In this document: positions 26,682 through 35,440 of the stretch, one piece after another
How the letters are laid out: each line of letters opens with the position of its first letter
Position numbering within the stretch: the first letter of the stretch is position 1
Origin: Variovorax sp. CF079
Lineage (GTDB): Bacteria; Pseudomonadota; Gammaproteobacteria; Burkholderiales; Burkholderiaceae_C
Assembly: GCF_900101545.1 (NCBI RefSeq)
Contig: NZ_FMZU01000006.1
Location: 226,998-290,997, forward strand
Direction: 5' to 3'
DNA length: 64,000 nt
Program-made: the position numbers and the translations under genes
Notes under the pieces: model-generated
Told to the model about the DNA's origin: nothing
The model's input: the letters and a program-made list of their open reading frames with translations, nothing else
The model's database searches: none

Positions 26682-27845
26682 ATGACCACGATAGGCGACC
26701 AGCAGCTGGTCAGGCGCATCAACCGCAGCGTGCTGCTGCGCCTCCTGCGCGCCAAGCCAGGGCTGTCGCGTGCGCGGCTGGCGGCCGAGAGCGGGCTCAC
26801 CAAGTCCACTGTGAGCCTGCTCGTGCGCGAGCTGCTCGAGGATGGCTGGCTGCGCGAGGCTGGCGCGGCCGTCGCCGACGGACTGGGGCGGCCCTCGATC
26901 CCCCTGCAGATCCACGCCGGCGTGCGGGCTTTGGTCGGTGTCGAGATCGCGGTCGAGACCTTGCGTGTGGTGTGCGTCTCGCTTCTGGGCGAACTGCTCC
27001 ATTCGGAAGCCTGGCCCTTGCACGAGCATGCGCCGCGCGCGGTATGCCGGCAGGTCGCGCGCATGGTGGCCGCCGCACACCGGCACCTGAGCGCCGCGGG
27101 GCTTCAGCCCTCGGGCATCGGCGTCGGCGTGCCCGGCGCGGTGGACGATGCGACCGGCCAGGTGCGCTTCGCCCCCAACCTCGGGTGGCGGGAGGTCAGC
27201 TTGCTGCCGGGCCTGGTCGAGGCGCTGGCGCAGGAGGGCATCGCGGATGTGCCGGTCCAGCTGCAGAACGATGCCGACGCGGCGGCGCTGGGCGAGTACG
27301 AGTTCGCGGGCGGCGAGGGCGAGGACCCGCTGGTCTTCGTGAGCTGCGATGTGGGTGTGGGCGCCGGCGTGGTGCTCAACGACCGCCTCTTCACCGGCGC
27401 GCACGGCATGGCGGGCGAGATCGGCCACACCATCCTGCAGGTGGAGGGGCCGCTGTGCTCCTGCGGCCGGCGCGGCTGCGCCGAGGCCTTCCTCGGCTCG
27501 CGCGTGCTGGGCAGGGGCGCCGACGCCGCGCGGCGCGGCGCGGCCTTCCTGGGCGTGCTGCTCCAGAACCTCTGGGTCACCTTCGAGCCGCGCGCGATCG
27601 TGGTTGGCGGCCAGTCATGCCAGGCGAATCCGCAACTGCTGGACGGGGCGATCGAGGTGGTGCGGCGCTATGCCGAGAGTGCCGGCATGCCGCCACCGGT
27701 GGTGCGCGGGGCGCGCCATGGGGAATGGGCGCCGGCGGTTGGGGCGGCAGCACTCGCCTTGCACGAGTACCTGCGGCCGCTCCATCCGGATTCGAAGGCA
27801 CGGCGCGAGCGCGCCGTGCGAGGGAATCAATTTCAGTCGGCGTAG
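26682..27845 (+). CDS. ROK family transcriptional regulator
   Basis: A 387-residue repressor with an N-terminal winged helix (NRSVLLRLLRAKPGLSRARLAAESGLTKSTVSLLVREL) fused to a ROK sugar-kinase-like domain. The ROK zinc motif is intact: GHTILQVEGPLCSCGRRGCAEAF, with the CxCGxxGC core. These proteins bind sugars or phosphosugars and release DNA. It follows the ABC operon after 61 bp and is probably its regulator, acting at the dyad at 23594-23612. Its last 13 bp overlap the convergent Bug gene. Confidence 0.88.
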   Translation: MTTIGDQQLVRRINRSVLLRLLRAKPGLSRARLAAESGLTKSTVSLLVRELLEDGWLREAGAAVADGLGRPSIPLQIHAGVRALVGVEIAVETLRVVCVSLLGELLHSEAWPLHEHAPRAVCRQVARMVAAAHRHLSAAGLQPSGIGVGVPGAVDDATGQVRFAPNLGWREVSLLPGLVEALAQEGIADVPVQLQNDADAAALGEYEFAGGEGEDPLVFVSCDVGVGAGVVLNDRLFTGAHGMAGEIGHTILQVEGPLCSCGRRGCAEAFLGSRVLGRGADAARRGAAFLGVLLQNLWVTFEPRAIVVGGQSCQANPQLLDGAIEVVRRYAESAGMPPPVVRGARHGEWAPAVGAAALALHEYLRPLHPDSKARRERAVRGNQFQSA

Positions 27846-28810
27846 ACGCCGGCAGCCTTGATGATCGGGCTCCACTTGGCGATTTCGGCGGCGACGAACT
27901 TCTTGTGCTCGCCCGGCTCGACGCGGCTGTCGGCGGTCACCACGGCGCCCAGGCCTTCCTGCTTCTTGATGAAGTCCGGATCCTTCAGCGCGACCTTGAG
28001 CGCATCGTTGAGCTTCTTGGTCACCGCGGCCGGCGTGCCCTTGGGCGCGTAGAGGCCGTGCCAGATCGTGATCTGGAAGTCCTTCAGCCCCGATTCCTGC
28101 AGCGTCGGCAGGTCCTTGAGCAGCGGCGTCGTCAGGCGCTTCGAGGTGGTCACGGCGTAGGCCTTGACCTTCTTGGCTTCGATCTGCGGCGAGGTGTTGG
28201 TGGTCTGGTCGCACAAGAGGTCGATCTGGCCGCCGATCAGGTCGGTGATCGCGGGCGCCGTGCCCTTGTAGGGCACCGGCGTCATTTCGGTCTTGGTCGC
28301 GCTCTGGAAGAGCAGGCCGCACAGGTGCGAGGCCGAGCCCACGCCCGCGTTGCCGAGGTTGATCTTGCCCTTGTTCTCCGCAATCCAGGCGGTGAGCTCC
28401 TTGTAGTTGTTCGCCTTCATGCTGGGCTTGGCGATCAGCGTCATCGGCACGTCGTTGACGATGCCCAGGTATTCGAAGTCGCTCTCCACCTTGAAGGGCA
28501 CGTTGCGCACCAGGGTCGGGACGGTCGCCATGCCGATGTGGTTCAAAAGCAGCGTGTAGCCGTCCGGATTGGCGCGCGCCACCTTGGCGGCACCGATCGA
28601 GCTGCCGGCGCCGGGCACGTTGTCGACCACGATGCTGACGCCGCCCAGGGGCTTGCGCAGCGCCTCGGCCAGGTCGCGCGCGACGCGGTCGGTCGGGCCA
28701 CCGGCGGAGAAGGGCACCACGATGCTGATGGGCTTGCTGCCCGGGAAATCCTGGGCGTGGACGCCGACGACCGCGGCGGCAATGGCCGTGAAGGCTAGCA
28801 GTTTTTTCAT
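27833..28810 (-). CDS. Tripartite tricarboxylate transporter (Bug family) substrate-binding protein
   Basis: A periplasmic Bug receptor of 325 residues with signal peptide MKKLLAFTAIAAAVVGVHAQD. The motif ISIVVPFSAGGPTDRVARDLAEAL follows, then VDNVPGAGSSIGAAKVARANPDGYTLLL and VPYKGTAPAITDLIGGQIDLL. The start MKK at 28810 has GGA six bases upstream; an ATG two codons earlier is the alternative. No membrane partners are nearby. It is divergent from gabD. Confidence 0.9.
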   Translation of the reverse strand: MKKLLAFTAIAAAVVGVHAQDFPGSKPISIVVPFSAGGPTDRVARDLAEALRKPLGGVSIVVDNVPGAGSSIGAAKVARANPDGYTLLLNHIGMATVPTLVRNVPFKVESDFEYLGIVNDVPMTLIAKPSMKANNYKELTAWIAENKGKINLGNAGVGSASHLCGLLFQSATKTEMTPVPYKGTAPAITDLIGGQIDLLCDQTTNTSPQIEAKKVKAYAVTTSKRLTTPLLKDLPTLQESGLKDFQITIWHGLYAPKGTPAAVTKKLNDALKVALKDPDFIKKQEGLGAVVTADSRVEPGEHKKFVAAEIAKWSPIIKAAGVYAD

Positions 28811-28971
28811 GGTCATTCCGTGTTCAATCCGAGTTCAAGGGCCGCGATCTTATCGGGTGCGGATGGCCGGACGAATACCGGATTGCCCTTAAGGGATACC
28901 GCCGTCCACCTGTTTACAGGCAGCCGCCGTGGTTATCGTGGTCCCTGGAACCCGAGACTAGGAGCACAGGC

Positions 28972-30432
28972 ATGCTGAAACTGAAGGATCCGACCCTGCT
29001 GCGCCAGCAGGTTTTCGTCGCCGGCGAATGGGCGGACGCGGACAGCCGCGAAACCATCCCCGTCACCAACCCCGCCAACGGCGAGCAGATCGGCACCGTG
29101 CCGAAGTGCGGCACCGCCGAAACCGTGCGCGCGATCGCCGCCGCGGAAACGGCCCAGCGCAACTGGGCCCGGCGCCCCGCCAAGGAACGCTCGGCCATCC
29201 TGCGCAAGCTCAACGACCTGATGCTGGCCAATGTCGACGACCTGGCGCTCATCATGACCACCGAGCAGGGCAAGCCGCTGGCCGAGAGCAAGGGCGAGAT
29301 CGCCTACGCGGCCTCCTTCATCGAATGGTTCGCCGAAGAAGCGCGCCGCGTCTACGGCGACACGATCCCCACCCCGCAGGCCGATCGCCGCATCCTCGCG
29401 TTGAAGCAGCCGGTCGGCGTGACGGCCGCCATCACGCCCTGGAACTTCCCGGCCGCCATGCTCACGCGCAAGGCCGGCCCGGCGCTGGCCGCGGGCTGCT
29501 CGATGGTGGTCAAGCCCGCGACGCAGACGCCGTTCTCGGCCCTGGCCTTCGCCGAGCTCGCCGACCGCGCCGGCTTGCCCAAGGGGCTGCTGTCGGTGCT
29601 CACCGGCTCCGCCTCCCAGATCGGCGGCGAGATGACGAGAAGCCCTATCGTGCGCAAGCTCACTTTCACCGGCTCCACCGAAGTCGGCCGCACGCTGATG
29701 AAGCAGTCGGCCGACACCATCAAGAAGCTCTCGCTCGAGCTCGGCGGCAACGCGCCCTTCATCGTCTTCGACGATGCCGACATCGATGCGGCGGTCGAAG
29801 GCGCGATGGTCTCCAAGTACCGCAACACCGGCCAGACCTGCGTCTGCGCCAACCGCATCTACGTGCAGCGCGGCGTGCTCGAGGCCTTCACCGAGAAGCT
29901 GGTGGTCAAGGTCCATGCGCTGAAGGTCGGCGCCGGCACCGAGCCCGGCGTGACGCAGGGCCCGCTGATCGACGACAAGGCGGTGGCCAAGATCGAGGAG
30001 CATGTGGCCGATGCGGTGAAGAAGGGCGGCAAGGTCCTGGCCGGCGGAAAACGCCACGCACTCGGCGGCAACTTCTACCAGCCCACCGTGATCGGCGGCG
30101 CGACGCCCGGGATGCTGGTGGCGCACGAAGAAAGCTTCGGCCCGCTGGCGCCGATCTTCGCCTTCGACACCGAGGCCGATGCGATCGCCGCGGCCAACGA
30201 CACCGAGTTCGGCCTGGCCTCGTACTTCTACAGCCGCGACGTCGGCCGCATCATGCGCGTGGCCGAGCAACTGGAGGCCGGCATCGTGGGCGTGAACACC
30301 GGCCTGATCTCCACCGCCGAGGCGCCCTTCGGCGGCGTCAAGCAGTCGGGGCTCGGACGCGAAGGCTCGAAGTACGGGCTCGACGAGTTCCTCGAGATCA
30401 AGTATGTATGCCTGGCGGGGCTGGACAAGTAG
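28972..30432 (+). CDS. gabD: NAD(P)-dependent succinate-semialdehyde dehydrogenase
   Basis: Oxidises succinic semialdehyde to succinate, the last step of 4-aminobutyrate degradation; related aldehydes such as glutarate semialdehyde are also accepted by the family. The 486-residue product has ITPWNFPAAMLTRKAGPALAAGC, the catalytic glutamate in LELGGNAPFIVFDDAD, and the catalytic cysteine in NTGQTCVCANRIYV, the GabD signature. ESFGPLAPIFAF and GGVKQSGLGREGS complete it. It stands alone between a divergent Bug gene and a convergent quinone oxidoreductase, whose stop codon is one base away. Confidence 0.92.
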   Translation: MLKLKDPTLLRQQVFVAGEWADADSRETIPVTNPANGEQIGTVPKCGTAETVRAIAAAETAQRNWARRPAKERSAILRKLNDLMLANVDDLALIMTTEQGKPLAESKGEIAYAASFIEWFAEEARRVYGDTIPTPQADRRILALKQPVGVTAAITPWNFPAAMLTRKAGPALAAGCSMVVKPATQTPFSALAFAELADRAGLPKGLLSVLTGSASQIGGEMTRSPIVRKLTFTGSTEVGRTLMKQSADTIKKLSLELGGNAPFIVFDDADIDAAVEGAMVSKYRNTGQTCVCANRIYVQRGVLEAFTEKLVVKVHALKVGAGTEPGVTQGPLIDDKAVAKIEEHVADAVKKGGKVLAGGKRHALGGNFYQPTVIGGATPGMLVAHEESFGPLAPIFAFDTEADAIAAANDTEFGLASYFYSRDVGRIMRVAEQLEAGIVGVNTGLISTAEAPFGGVKQSGLGREGSKYGLDEFLEIKYVCLAGLDK

Positions 30433-30433
30433 C

Positions 30434-31417
30434 TCAATCCTTCATGCGCACGACGATCTTGCCGACATGCCGGCCTTCTTCCATGTATCGATGGGCATCG
30501 CTCATGCGGTCCAGGGGAAACATGCGGTCGATGACGGGAGAGATCCGGCCTGCCGCGACATGAGGCCACAGCGCGCGCCGGACGCCTGAGACGATCCGTG
30601 CCTTGGCCGCCAGCGGCCGGTCGCGCAAGGAGGTGGTGAAAAGAGAGCCGCGCTTGCCCATCATCTTGCCGAGCGGTATCTGTCCATCCCGGCCGCTTTG
30701 CAAGCCGATCATGGCGATGCGGCCATCGGGCGCGAGGGCGTCTATGTTCCTCGGCAGGTACGAGGCGCCCATGTTGTCGAGGATCACATCCGCGCCCCGG
30801 CCGCCGGTTTCCTTCTTCACCACGGCGACGAAGTCCTCCGTTCGGTACGAGATGGCGCGCTCGGCGCCGAGCGCCACGCAGCGCTCGAGCTTGTCGGCGC
30901 TCCCCGCTGTGGCGAACACGCGTGCATTCAAGGCCCGCGCCGTTTGAATGGCGAAGGTGCCGATGCCTCCCGCCCCGCCATGAACCAGAAGAACCTCTGC
31001 GGCGCAGAGCCCGGAAATGTCGAGCAGGTTGGACCACACCGTGCAGGCCGCTTCGGGCAATGCCGCCGCATCCACCAGATCCACGATCGGCGGGACGGGC
31101 AGCAGCTGGGTTGCCGGCGCGCAGACACGCTCTGCGTAGGCCCCGCCTGCAACCAGCGCGCACACGCGGTCTCCGACCGCCCAATCCGCCACGTCCGGGC
31201 CGATCTCGAGAATCGTTCCGGAGCACTCGATGCCCAGAACTGCCGGCAAGGTCGTCGGCGTGCCGTAGCTTCCGCGCCGCTGCAGCAGGTCGGCGAAGTT
31301 CAACGCCGTCGCATGGACATCGATGACGACCTCCCCTGCGCGCGGACGAGGATCCGCAAGCCCGGCAAGCGACAGGACTTCCGGCTCGCCGGTGCGATCA
31401 AGAACTACCGCACGCAT
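30434..31417 (-). CDS. NADPH:quinone oxidoreductase family protein (zinc-independent MDR)
   Basis: A 327-residue medium-chain reductase of the quinone oxidoreductase type. It has the N-terminal GroES-like domain (VIDVHATALNFADLLQRRGSY) and the cofactor loop VLLVHGGAGGIGTFAIQTARAL. It lacks the cysteine and histidine zinc ligands of alcohol dehydrogenases. It starts 22 bp after the binding-protein gene upstream and ends the long minus-strand operon. Its place in the pathway is not clear; removal of a reactive enone or quinone is possible. Confidence 0.87.
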   Translation of the reverse strand: MRAVVLDRTGEPEVLSLAGLADPRPRAGEVVIDVHATALNFADLLQRRGSYGTPTTLPAVLGIECSGTILEIGPDVADWAVGDRVCALVAGGAYAERVCAPATQLLPVPPIVDLVDAAALPEAACTVWSNLLDISGLCAAEVLLVHGGAGGIGTFAIQTARALNARVFATAGSADKLERCVALGAERAISYRTEDFVAVVKKETGGRGADVILDNMGASYLPRNIDALAPDGRIAMIGLQSGRDGQIPLGKMMGKRGSLFTTSLRDRPLAAKARIVSGVRRALWPHVAAGRISPVIDRMFPLDRMSDAHRYMEEGRHVGKIVVRMKD

Positions 31418-31439
31418 CTTCGCTCCTGCTGCAATACCA

Positions 31440-32309
31440 TCAATTGCCCGCGTCGATCGTGACTTCCGCGAGCGCCTGCCGCCCGATGCCGTACTTCTGC
31501 AGCACCTGCTTGTAGCTCCCGTTCTTGATGGCAGCAGTCACGGCTGTCGCGACCGCGTCCCGCAGGGCAGGCTCGTTCTTGTCGAAGGCAAAGCCGAACA
31601 GCGTCTTGTTCAGGGGCTCGCCGACCAGGGCGTAGACGCCGGGCTCCTCATTCATCAGATAGGAGACGTACTCCGGGCCGAGAACCGCCGCGTCCAGCCG
31701 GCCCTGCTTGAGGTCGAGACGCGTCGCCGTGGCGCCGGCGGTTCCGTTGACCGTGGAGGCGGCCTTGCCCGCGCCGACGCAGTTCTTGTCGCTCCAGGCG
31801 ATGGTCACCGGGTAGTAGCTGGTGGTCCGCGGCACGCCCACGGTCTTGCCGCAAAGATCGCCGGCGGCCTTGAGCGAATCCTTCTTGCCGCTGGTCGTGA
31901 AAGGCTGCGCGCCGGTGGCGAGGTAGTCGACGAATGTGAGTTTCTCGCGCCGCGAAGGCAGGTCCGTGAACGCCGTGCCGATCATGTGGATGCGGCCGGT
32001 CGCCAGCGAGGGCGAGAGCTGTTCGAAACTCATCTCCTCCCATTGCACCGAGACGCCCAGTTCCTTGGCGATGATTTCCACCAGCTCGACATTCACGCCG
32101 ATGCGCTTGTTGGACTGGGGATCCTTGTAAGCCATCGGCGGATAGGTCGACTCGATGCCGACGACGAGGGTGCGCGTGGCCTTGATCTTTTCCGACAGAG
32201 GCGTTGCTGCGATCTGCGCCAGGGCGGCCGGCGGTCCCGACAGCGCCAGGCCGATGCCTGCGCACAGCGTGCACGCCCGAAGCGCGTGGACAAGGGAGGA
32301 GTGCTTCAT
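31440..32309 (-). CDS. Amino acid ABC transporter substrate-binding protein
   Basis: A 289-residue periplasmic binding protein of the polar amino-acid family (SBP_bac_3). It has a long signal peptide (cleavage near PPAALAQ), then TLVVGIESTYPPMAYKDPQSNKRIGVNVELVEIIAKELG. The lobe-two marker GKTVGVPRTTSYYPVTIAW follows. It differs clearly from the second binding protein of this operon (36321-37151), so the single permease/ATPase pair may serve two receptors. It lies between the class II aldolase and the quinone oxidoreductase genes. Confidence 0.88.
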   Translation of the reverse strand: MKHSSLVHALRACTLCAGIGLALSGPPAALAQIAATPLSEKIKATRTLVVGIESTYPPMAYKDPQSNKRIGVNVELVEIIAKELGVSVQWEEMSFEQLSPSLATGRIHMIGTAFTDLPSRREKLTFVDYLATGAQPFTTSGKKDSLKAAGDLCGKTVGVPRTTSYYPVTIAWSDKNCVGAGKAASTVNGTAGATATRLDLKQGRLDAAVLGPEYVSYLMNEEPGVYALVGEPLNKTLFGFAFDKNEPALRDAVATAVTAAIKNGSYKQVLQKYGIGRQALAEVTIDAGN

Positions 32310-32345
32310 TGCTGCGATTTCCTTTTTGTGGATGGGTTCGTTTCT

Positions 32346-33119
32346 TCAGGCCTGGTACTGGCCCGCCTGGGCCTCGATGAGCCGGCGCGCCGCCTGCCAG
32401 GTCAACTGCACGATCTCGGCGGACTCCCCGCTTTCGAACTGCTCGGCCGTCAAGGCCTGCACTTCGACGGGCGGTGTGCGAATCGGCATGCCACCCGCGA
32501 GCGCGTTCACCTGGATCTGGCACGCCCGCTCCAGGAACCAGAGTTCATGGAAGGCGTCGGCCACGGTGGCGCCGCCGACCAGCAAGCCGTGGTTGCGCAG
32601 GATCATTGCGTTGCAGCGCCCCAGGTCTGCGACCAGGCGCTCGCGTTCTCCGAGCTCGAGCGCGATGCCCTCGTAGTCGTGGTAGGCCAGCCGCCCGTGG
32701 AACTTCAGCGCGTGCTGACTGATGGGCAGCAGCCCCGCTTCCTGTGCCGACACCGCCGCGCCCGCAGCGGTATGGGTGTGGATCACCCAGTGCAGGTCGG
32801 CGCGCGCCGCGTGCACGGCCGAGTGGATCGTGAAGCCGGCCCTGTTGATGCGGAAGCGCGCATCGGGCGCACCGTGCGCACGCCCGTCGACCACGTTGCC
32901 GTCGAGATCGATCTTCACGAGATCGGAGGCGCGCATCTCCTCGAACAGCAGGCCGTAGCGGTTGATGAGAAAGTGCGCCTCCGGGCCCGGCACGCGCGCA
33001 GAGATGTGCGTGTCGATCAGGTCGGTCATGCGAAAGTGCGCGACCAGCCGGTACAGCGCCGCGAGTTCGCAGCGCGTCGCCCATTCCTCGTGGCCGATTC
33101 CTTCGGGAGGGTTATTCAT
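32346..33119 (-). CDS. Class II aldolase/adducin family protein
   Basis: A 257-residue zinc-dependent class II aldolase/adducin fold protein. The metal-binding histidines are visible in WVIHTHTAAGAAVSAQE and in the downstream ILRNHGLLVGGATVADAF. The N-terminal region MTDLIDTHISARVPGPEAHFLINRYGLLFEEMRASDLVKID is typical of the uncharacterised members close to adducin. The true aldolases (fuculose, ribulose phosphate) are more distant. It starts 12 bp after the MmgE/PrpD gene. Carbon-carbon cleavage or decarboxylation of a hydroxyacid is possible, but the substrate is unknown. Confidence 0.87.
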   Translation of the reverse strand: MNNPPEGIGHEEWATRCELAALYRLVAHFRMTDLIDTHISARVPGPEAHFLINRYGLLFEEMRASDLVKIDLDGNVVDGRAHGAPDARFRINRAGFTIHSAVHAARADLHWVIHTHTAAGAAVSAQEAGLLPISQHALKFHGRLAYHDYEGIALELGERERLVADLGRCNAMILRNHGLLVGGATVADAFHELWFLERACQIQVNALAGGMPIRTPPVEVQALTAEQFESGESAEIVQLTWQAARRLIEAQAGQYQA

Positions 33120-33131
33120 GGGGTGTTCCTC

Positions 33132-34535
33132 TCAGCGAATCAACTCGTGCCGTTCGGACTGGCCGGCCAGGAGAGGCAGCAGCGCGCGGGCATCGTCGAG
33201 CTCGTCGAGGTGAAGGACGCGATCGGCCAGCGCATCGGCTTGCTCGGCCGGCAGCGCAATGGCGGCCAGTTCACTGAACTTCGCGCGCAGCGCGGCATCG
33301 CTCAATGGGTTGGCGGGTGCGCCGAGCGCAATCGGCACGTGATGCGAAACGCTCGCGCCACGCTGGGGCGTGACGCTGACCACCGGCTCGTCCAGCGCGG
33401 CCATCTCCGGGTCGACGTGCAGGCGGACCAGTGACATCGCGGCACTCAGGCGCGCATCCTTGCGTGCCGGCGCGAGATAGCGCGCGAGGCCGGCGTCGCC
33501 GAACACCCAGGCGATGGCGATCGCGTACGGCATGCTCATCTGCGCACTGGAGAGCGAGGCCAGGTCGCGCCCGCCGCACATGTCGTGCACGAACGCGCTG
33601 AGGCGCACGTCGATGCGGCCCACCTGCTGCGCCAGCCCCGGATTCGCCGCCATCAGATGCAGCACGGCGTCGATGGTCGAATGATTGCTGCGGCACGAAG
33701 CATGCGGTTTGATCGAGCAGCGCATCAGCTTCCAGACGCTGCCCGCCTCGGCCAGCAAGGCCTCGGGTTGCTTCGACGCGGACGCGAAGGCGTTGAAGAA
33801 GCCGCCCCACACATCGTCGAACACCTGCGTCGGACCGCTGACGCCCTGTGCCGCGAGCAAGGCTGCCGTGAGCCCGCCTTCCGCCGCCCGCCCGGCATGA
33901 AGGCGCTTGGTTTGCGATGCGTCGTGAATGAAAGCCCACAGCCCGCTGCTGAAGCTGGCGGCATGGCCGAATGCGGCCGCGGTCTCTGCCGCGTCGAGTC
34001 CCAGCAGATGACTTGCTGCTGCAGCAGCGCCGAAGGTGCCGCAGGTGGCGGTCGAATGCCAGCCCTTGCCGTTGTGCGCCGAATAGCCGCCGCAGGCCTC
34101 GAGCACGCGCCGTCCTATGTCGTATCCCAGCACGACGGCGGTGATGAGATCGCGGCCGGAGACAGGCCGGGGCCGCGCGCGCCCGGCCGGCACGGTCAAG
34201 GCCGCGATGGCCGCGGGCAGCACGACGGCGCCCGAATGGTCGCAACCGCCGGTGTCGTCGAGCTCCAGCGCATGCGCTGCCACGCCATTGGCGAAGGCCG
34301 CGTCGCGTGCACCCAGCGAACGCGTCGTGCCCCACACCGGCGATGTTCCGGCACTGGGTTCGGCGCCGAGCATCTGCTGCACTTGGCGCGGCTCGAACGC
34401 GGCAGCGCCGGCCAGCGTCGCGCCGAAGGTATCGAGGATGTGGCGTTTGGCGCGCGCCACCACCTCGGCAGGCAGGTCGTCGTAGCGCGTGCCGGCGCAG
34501 AAGTGCGCCAGCTGCAGGGAAATGCTGTCGCTCAT
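33132..34535 (-). CDS. MmgE/PrpD family protein
   Basis: A 467-residue member of the MmgE/PrpD family, which includes 2-methylcitrate dehydratase, cis-aconitate decarboxylase and iminodisuccinate epimerase. Typical segments are AKRHILDTFGATLAGAA, ALELDDTGGCDHSGAVVLPAAIA, GWHSTATCGTFGAAAAASHLLGLD and IKPHASCRSNHSTIDAVL. It is not next to prpB/prpC, so methylcitrate dehydratase is unlikely. Instead it is linked to an argininosuccinate-lyase-like enzyme and an amino-acid importer, which suits an epimerase of N-linked dicarboxylates. Its start overlaps the stop of the upstream deacetylase-fold gene by ATGA. Confidence 0.85.
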   Translation of the reverse strand: MSDSISLQLAHFCAGTRYDDLPAEVVARAKRHILDTFGATLAGAAAFEPRQVQQMLGAEPSAGTSPVWGTTRSLGARDAAFANGVAAHALELDDTGGCDHSGAVVLPAAIAALTVPAGRARPRPVSGRDLITAVVLGYDIGRRVLEACGGYSAHNGKGWHSTATCGTFGAAAAASHLLGLDAAETAAAFGHAASFSSGLWAFIHDASQTKRLHAGRAAEGGLTAALLAAQGVSGPTQVFDDVWGGFFNAFASASKQPEALLAEAGSVWKLMRCSIKPHASCRSNHSTIDAVLHLMAANPGLAQQVGRIDVRLSAFVHDMCGGRDLASLSSAQMSMPYAIAIAWVFGDAGLARYLAPARKDARLSAAMSLVRLHVDPEMAALDEPVVSVTPQRGASVSHHVPIALGAPANPLSDAALRAKFSELAAIALPAEQADALADRVLHLDELDDARALLPLLAGQSERHELIR

Positions 34536-35440
34536 GGTGCGACGGAAGCTTCGTGAAGCGGTGAGAAGACGTCGACCGGATGGCCGGCCTCGTTCCCGGT
34601 GTGACGGCTGCTCCACCACGCGGCGACATCCCGTCCCGTCGCGACCCACACGTCGTCGTGCGCCAGCACGCCGGCGAGGAATTCGCGCAGCAGGTCGATG
34701 CGTCCCGCCGTGCCGATGATCTCGGGATGCAGGCGCAAGGGAAGGCACAGGCCGAAGCGGCGGAAGCCCGCGAAGTCCTGCTGCCAGTTGCCCAGCACCT
34801 CGCGGTACGACGCGATGCGCGGCTGGCCCACCGGCACCGGCGGATAGAGGTTGAAGGCGAAGTAGGGCTCGTCTTCCAGTTCGTAGTGGAGCGGAATCTC
34901 AACCAGCGCCTGCGCGGCATCGCCCGAGGGCGGATGCAGATAGGGCAGGTCGTCGCCGCGCCAGGACGAAGACCACCGGATGCCCGCCGCGCGCAGCTGC
35001 TGCGTGAAGCCTGGCGCCCAGTTGCCGAAGGGCGAGCGAAAGCCCACCGGCGCCTCGCCGATGACCTCGGCCAGCACGGCCTGCGCGGACAGCAGGCTGT
35101 CGCGTTGCTGCGCCAGGCTCAGCGCGTCGAAGTTCTCGCAGCCGAAGGATGCGTTGCCGATCTCGTGACCGGCCTCGTGAATGCGTCGCACCGTCGCGCG
35201 ATGTTCGAGCGCGACGCTGCCGGGCACGAACCAGCTCGCGCCGAGCTTGAACTCCTCCAGCACGCCGAGCAGCCGGTCCACGCCGCGCCTGGCGCCGTAC
35301 TGCCACACCGACAGGCTCTTCTCGCGCCCCGTCATCCGCGGCTCCTGCGCAAGGATGCCGGCAGTGTCGAAGAAGTCGACCGTGACGACGAAGGCCATCC
35401 GCTTGCCCTCGGGCCAGTGGCTGCGTGCCGGCGGCTTCAT
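34532..35440 (-). CDS. Polysaccharide deacetylase family protein with altered metal site
   Basis: A 302-residue NodB-fold protein of the PuuE/cyclic-imidase branch. The conserved frames VGFRSPFGNWAPGF, SSSWRGDDLPYLHP and LRLHPEIIGTAGRIDLL are kept. The metal motif H-x3-H, however, reads NASFGCENF, with Ala97 and Cys101 in place of the two histidines. The first aspartate motif is also unusual (VDFFDTAG). It is probably a pseudoenzyme or uses another metal geometry. It overlaps by ATGA both the intact paralogue upstream and the MmgE/PrpD gene downstream, so equal co-production is likely. Confidence 0.83.
   Translation of the reverse strand: MKPPARSHWPEGKRMAFVVTVDFFDTAGILAQEPRMTGREKSLSVWQYGARRGVDRLLGVLEEFKLGASWFVPGSVALEHRATVRRIHEAGHEIGNASFGCENFDALSLAQQRDSLLSAQAVLAEVIGEAPVGFRSPFGNWAPGFTQQLRAAGIRWSSSWRGDDLPYLHPPSGDAAQALVEIPLHYELEDEPYFAFNLYPPVPVGQPRIASYREVLGNWQQDFAGFRRFGLCLPLRLHPEIIGTAGRIDLLREFLAGVLAHDDVWVATGRDVAAWWSSRHTGNEAGHPVDVFSPLHEASVAP

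Noticed and set aside
33132..34535. MmgE/PrpD protein as 2-methylcitrate dehydratase
   Set aside because: No prpB, prpC or acnM-like genes are near, and the operon carries amino-acid transport and C-N lyase genes instead.
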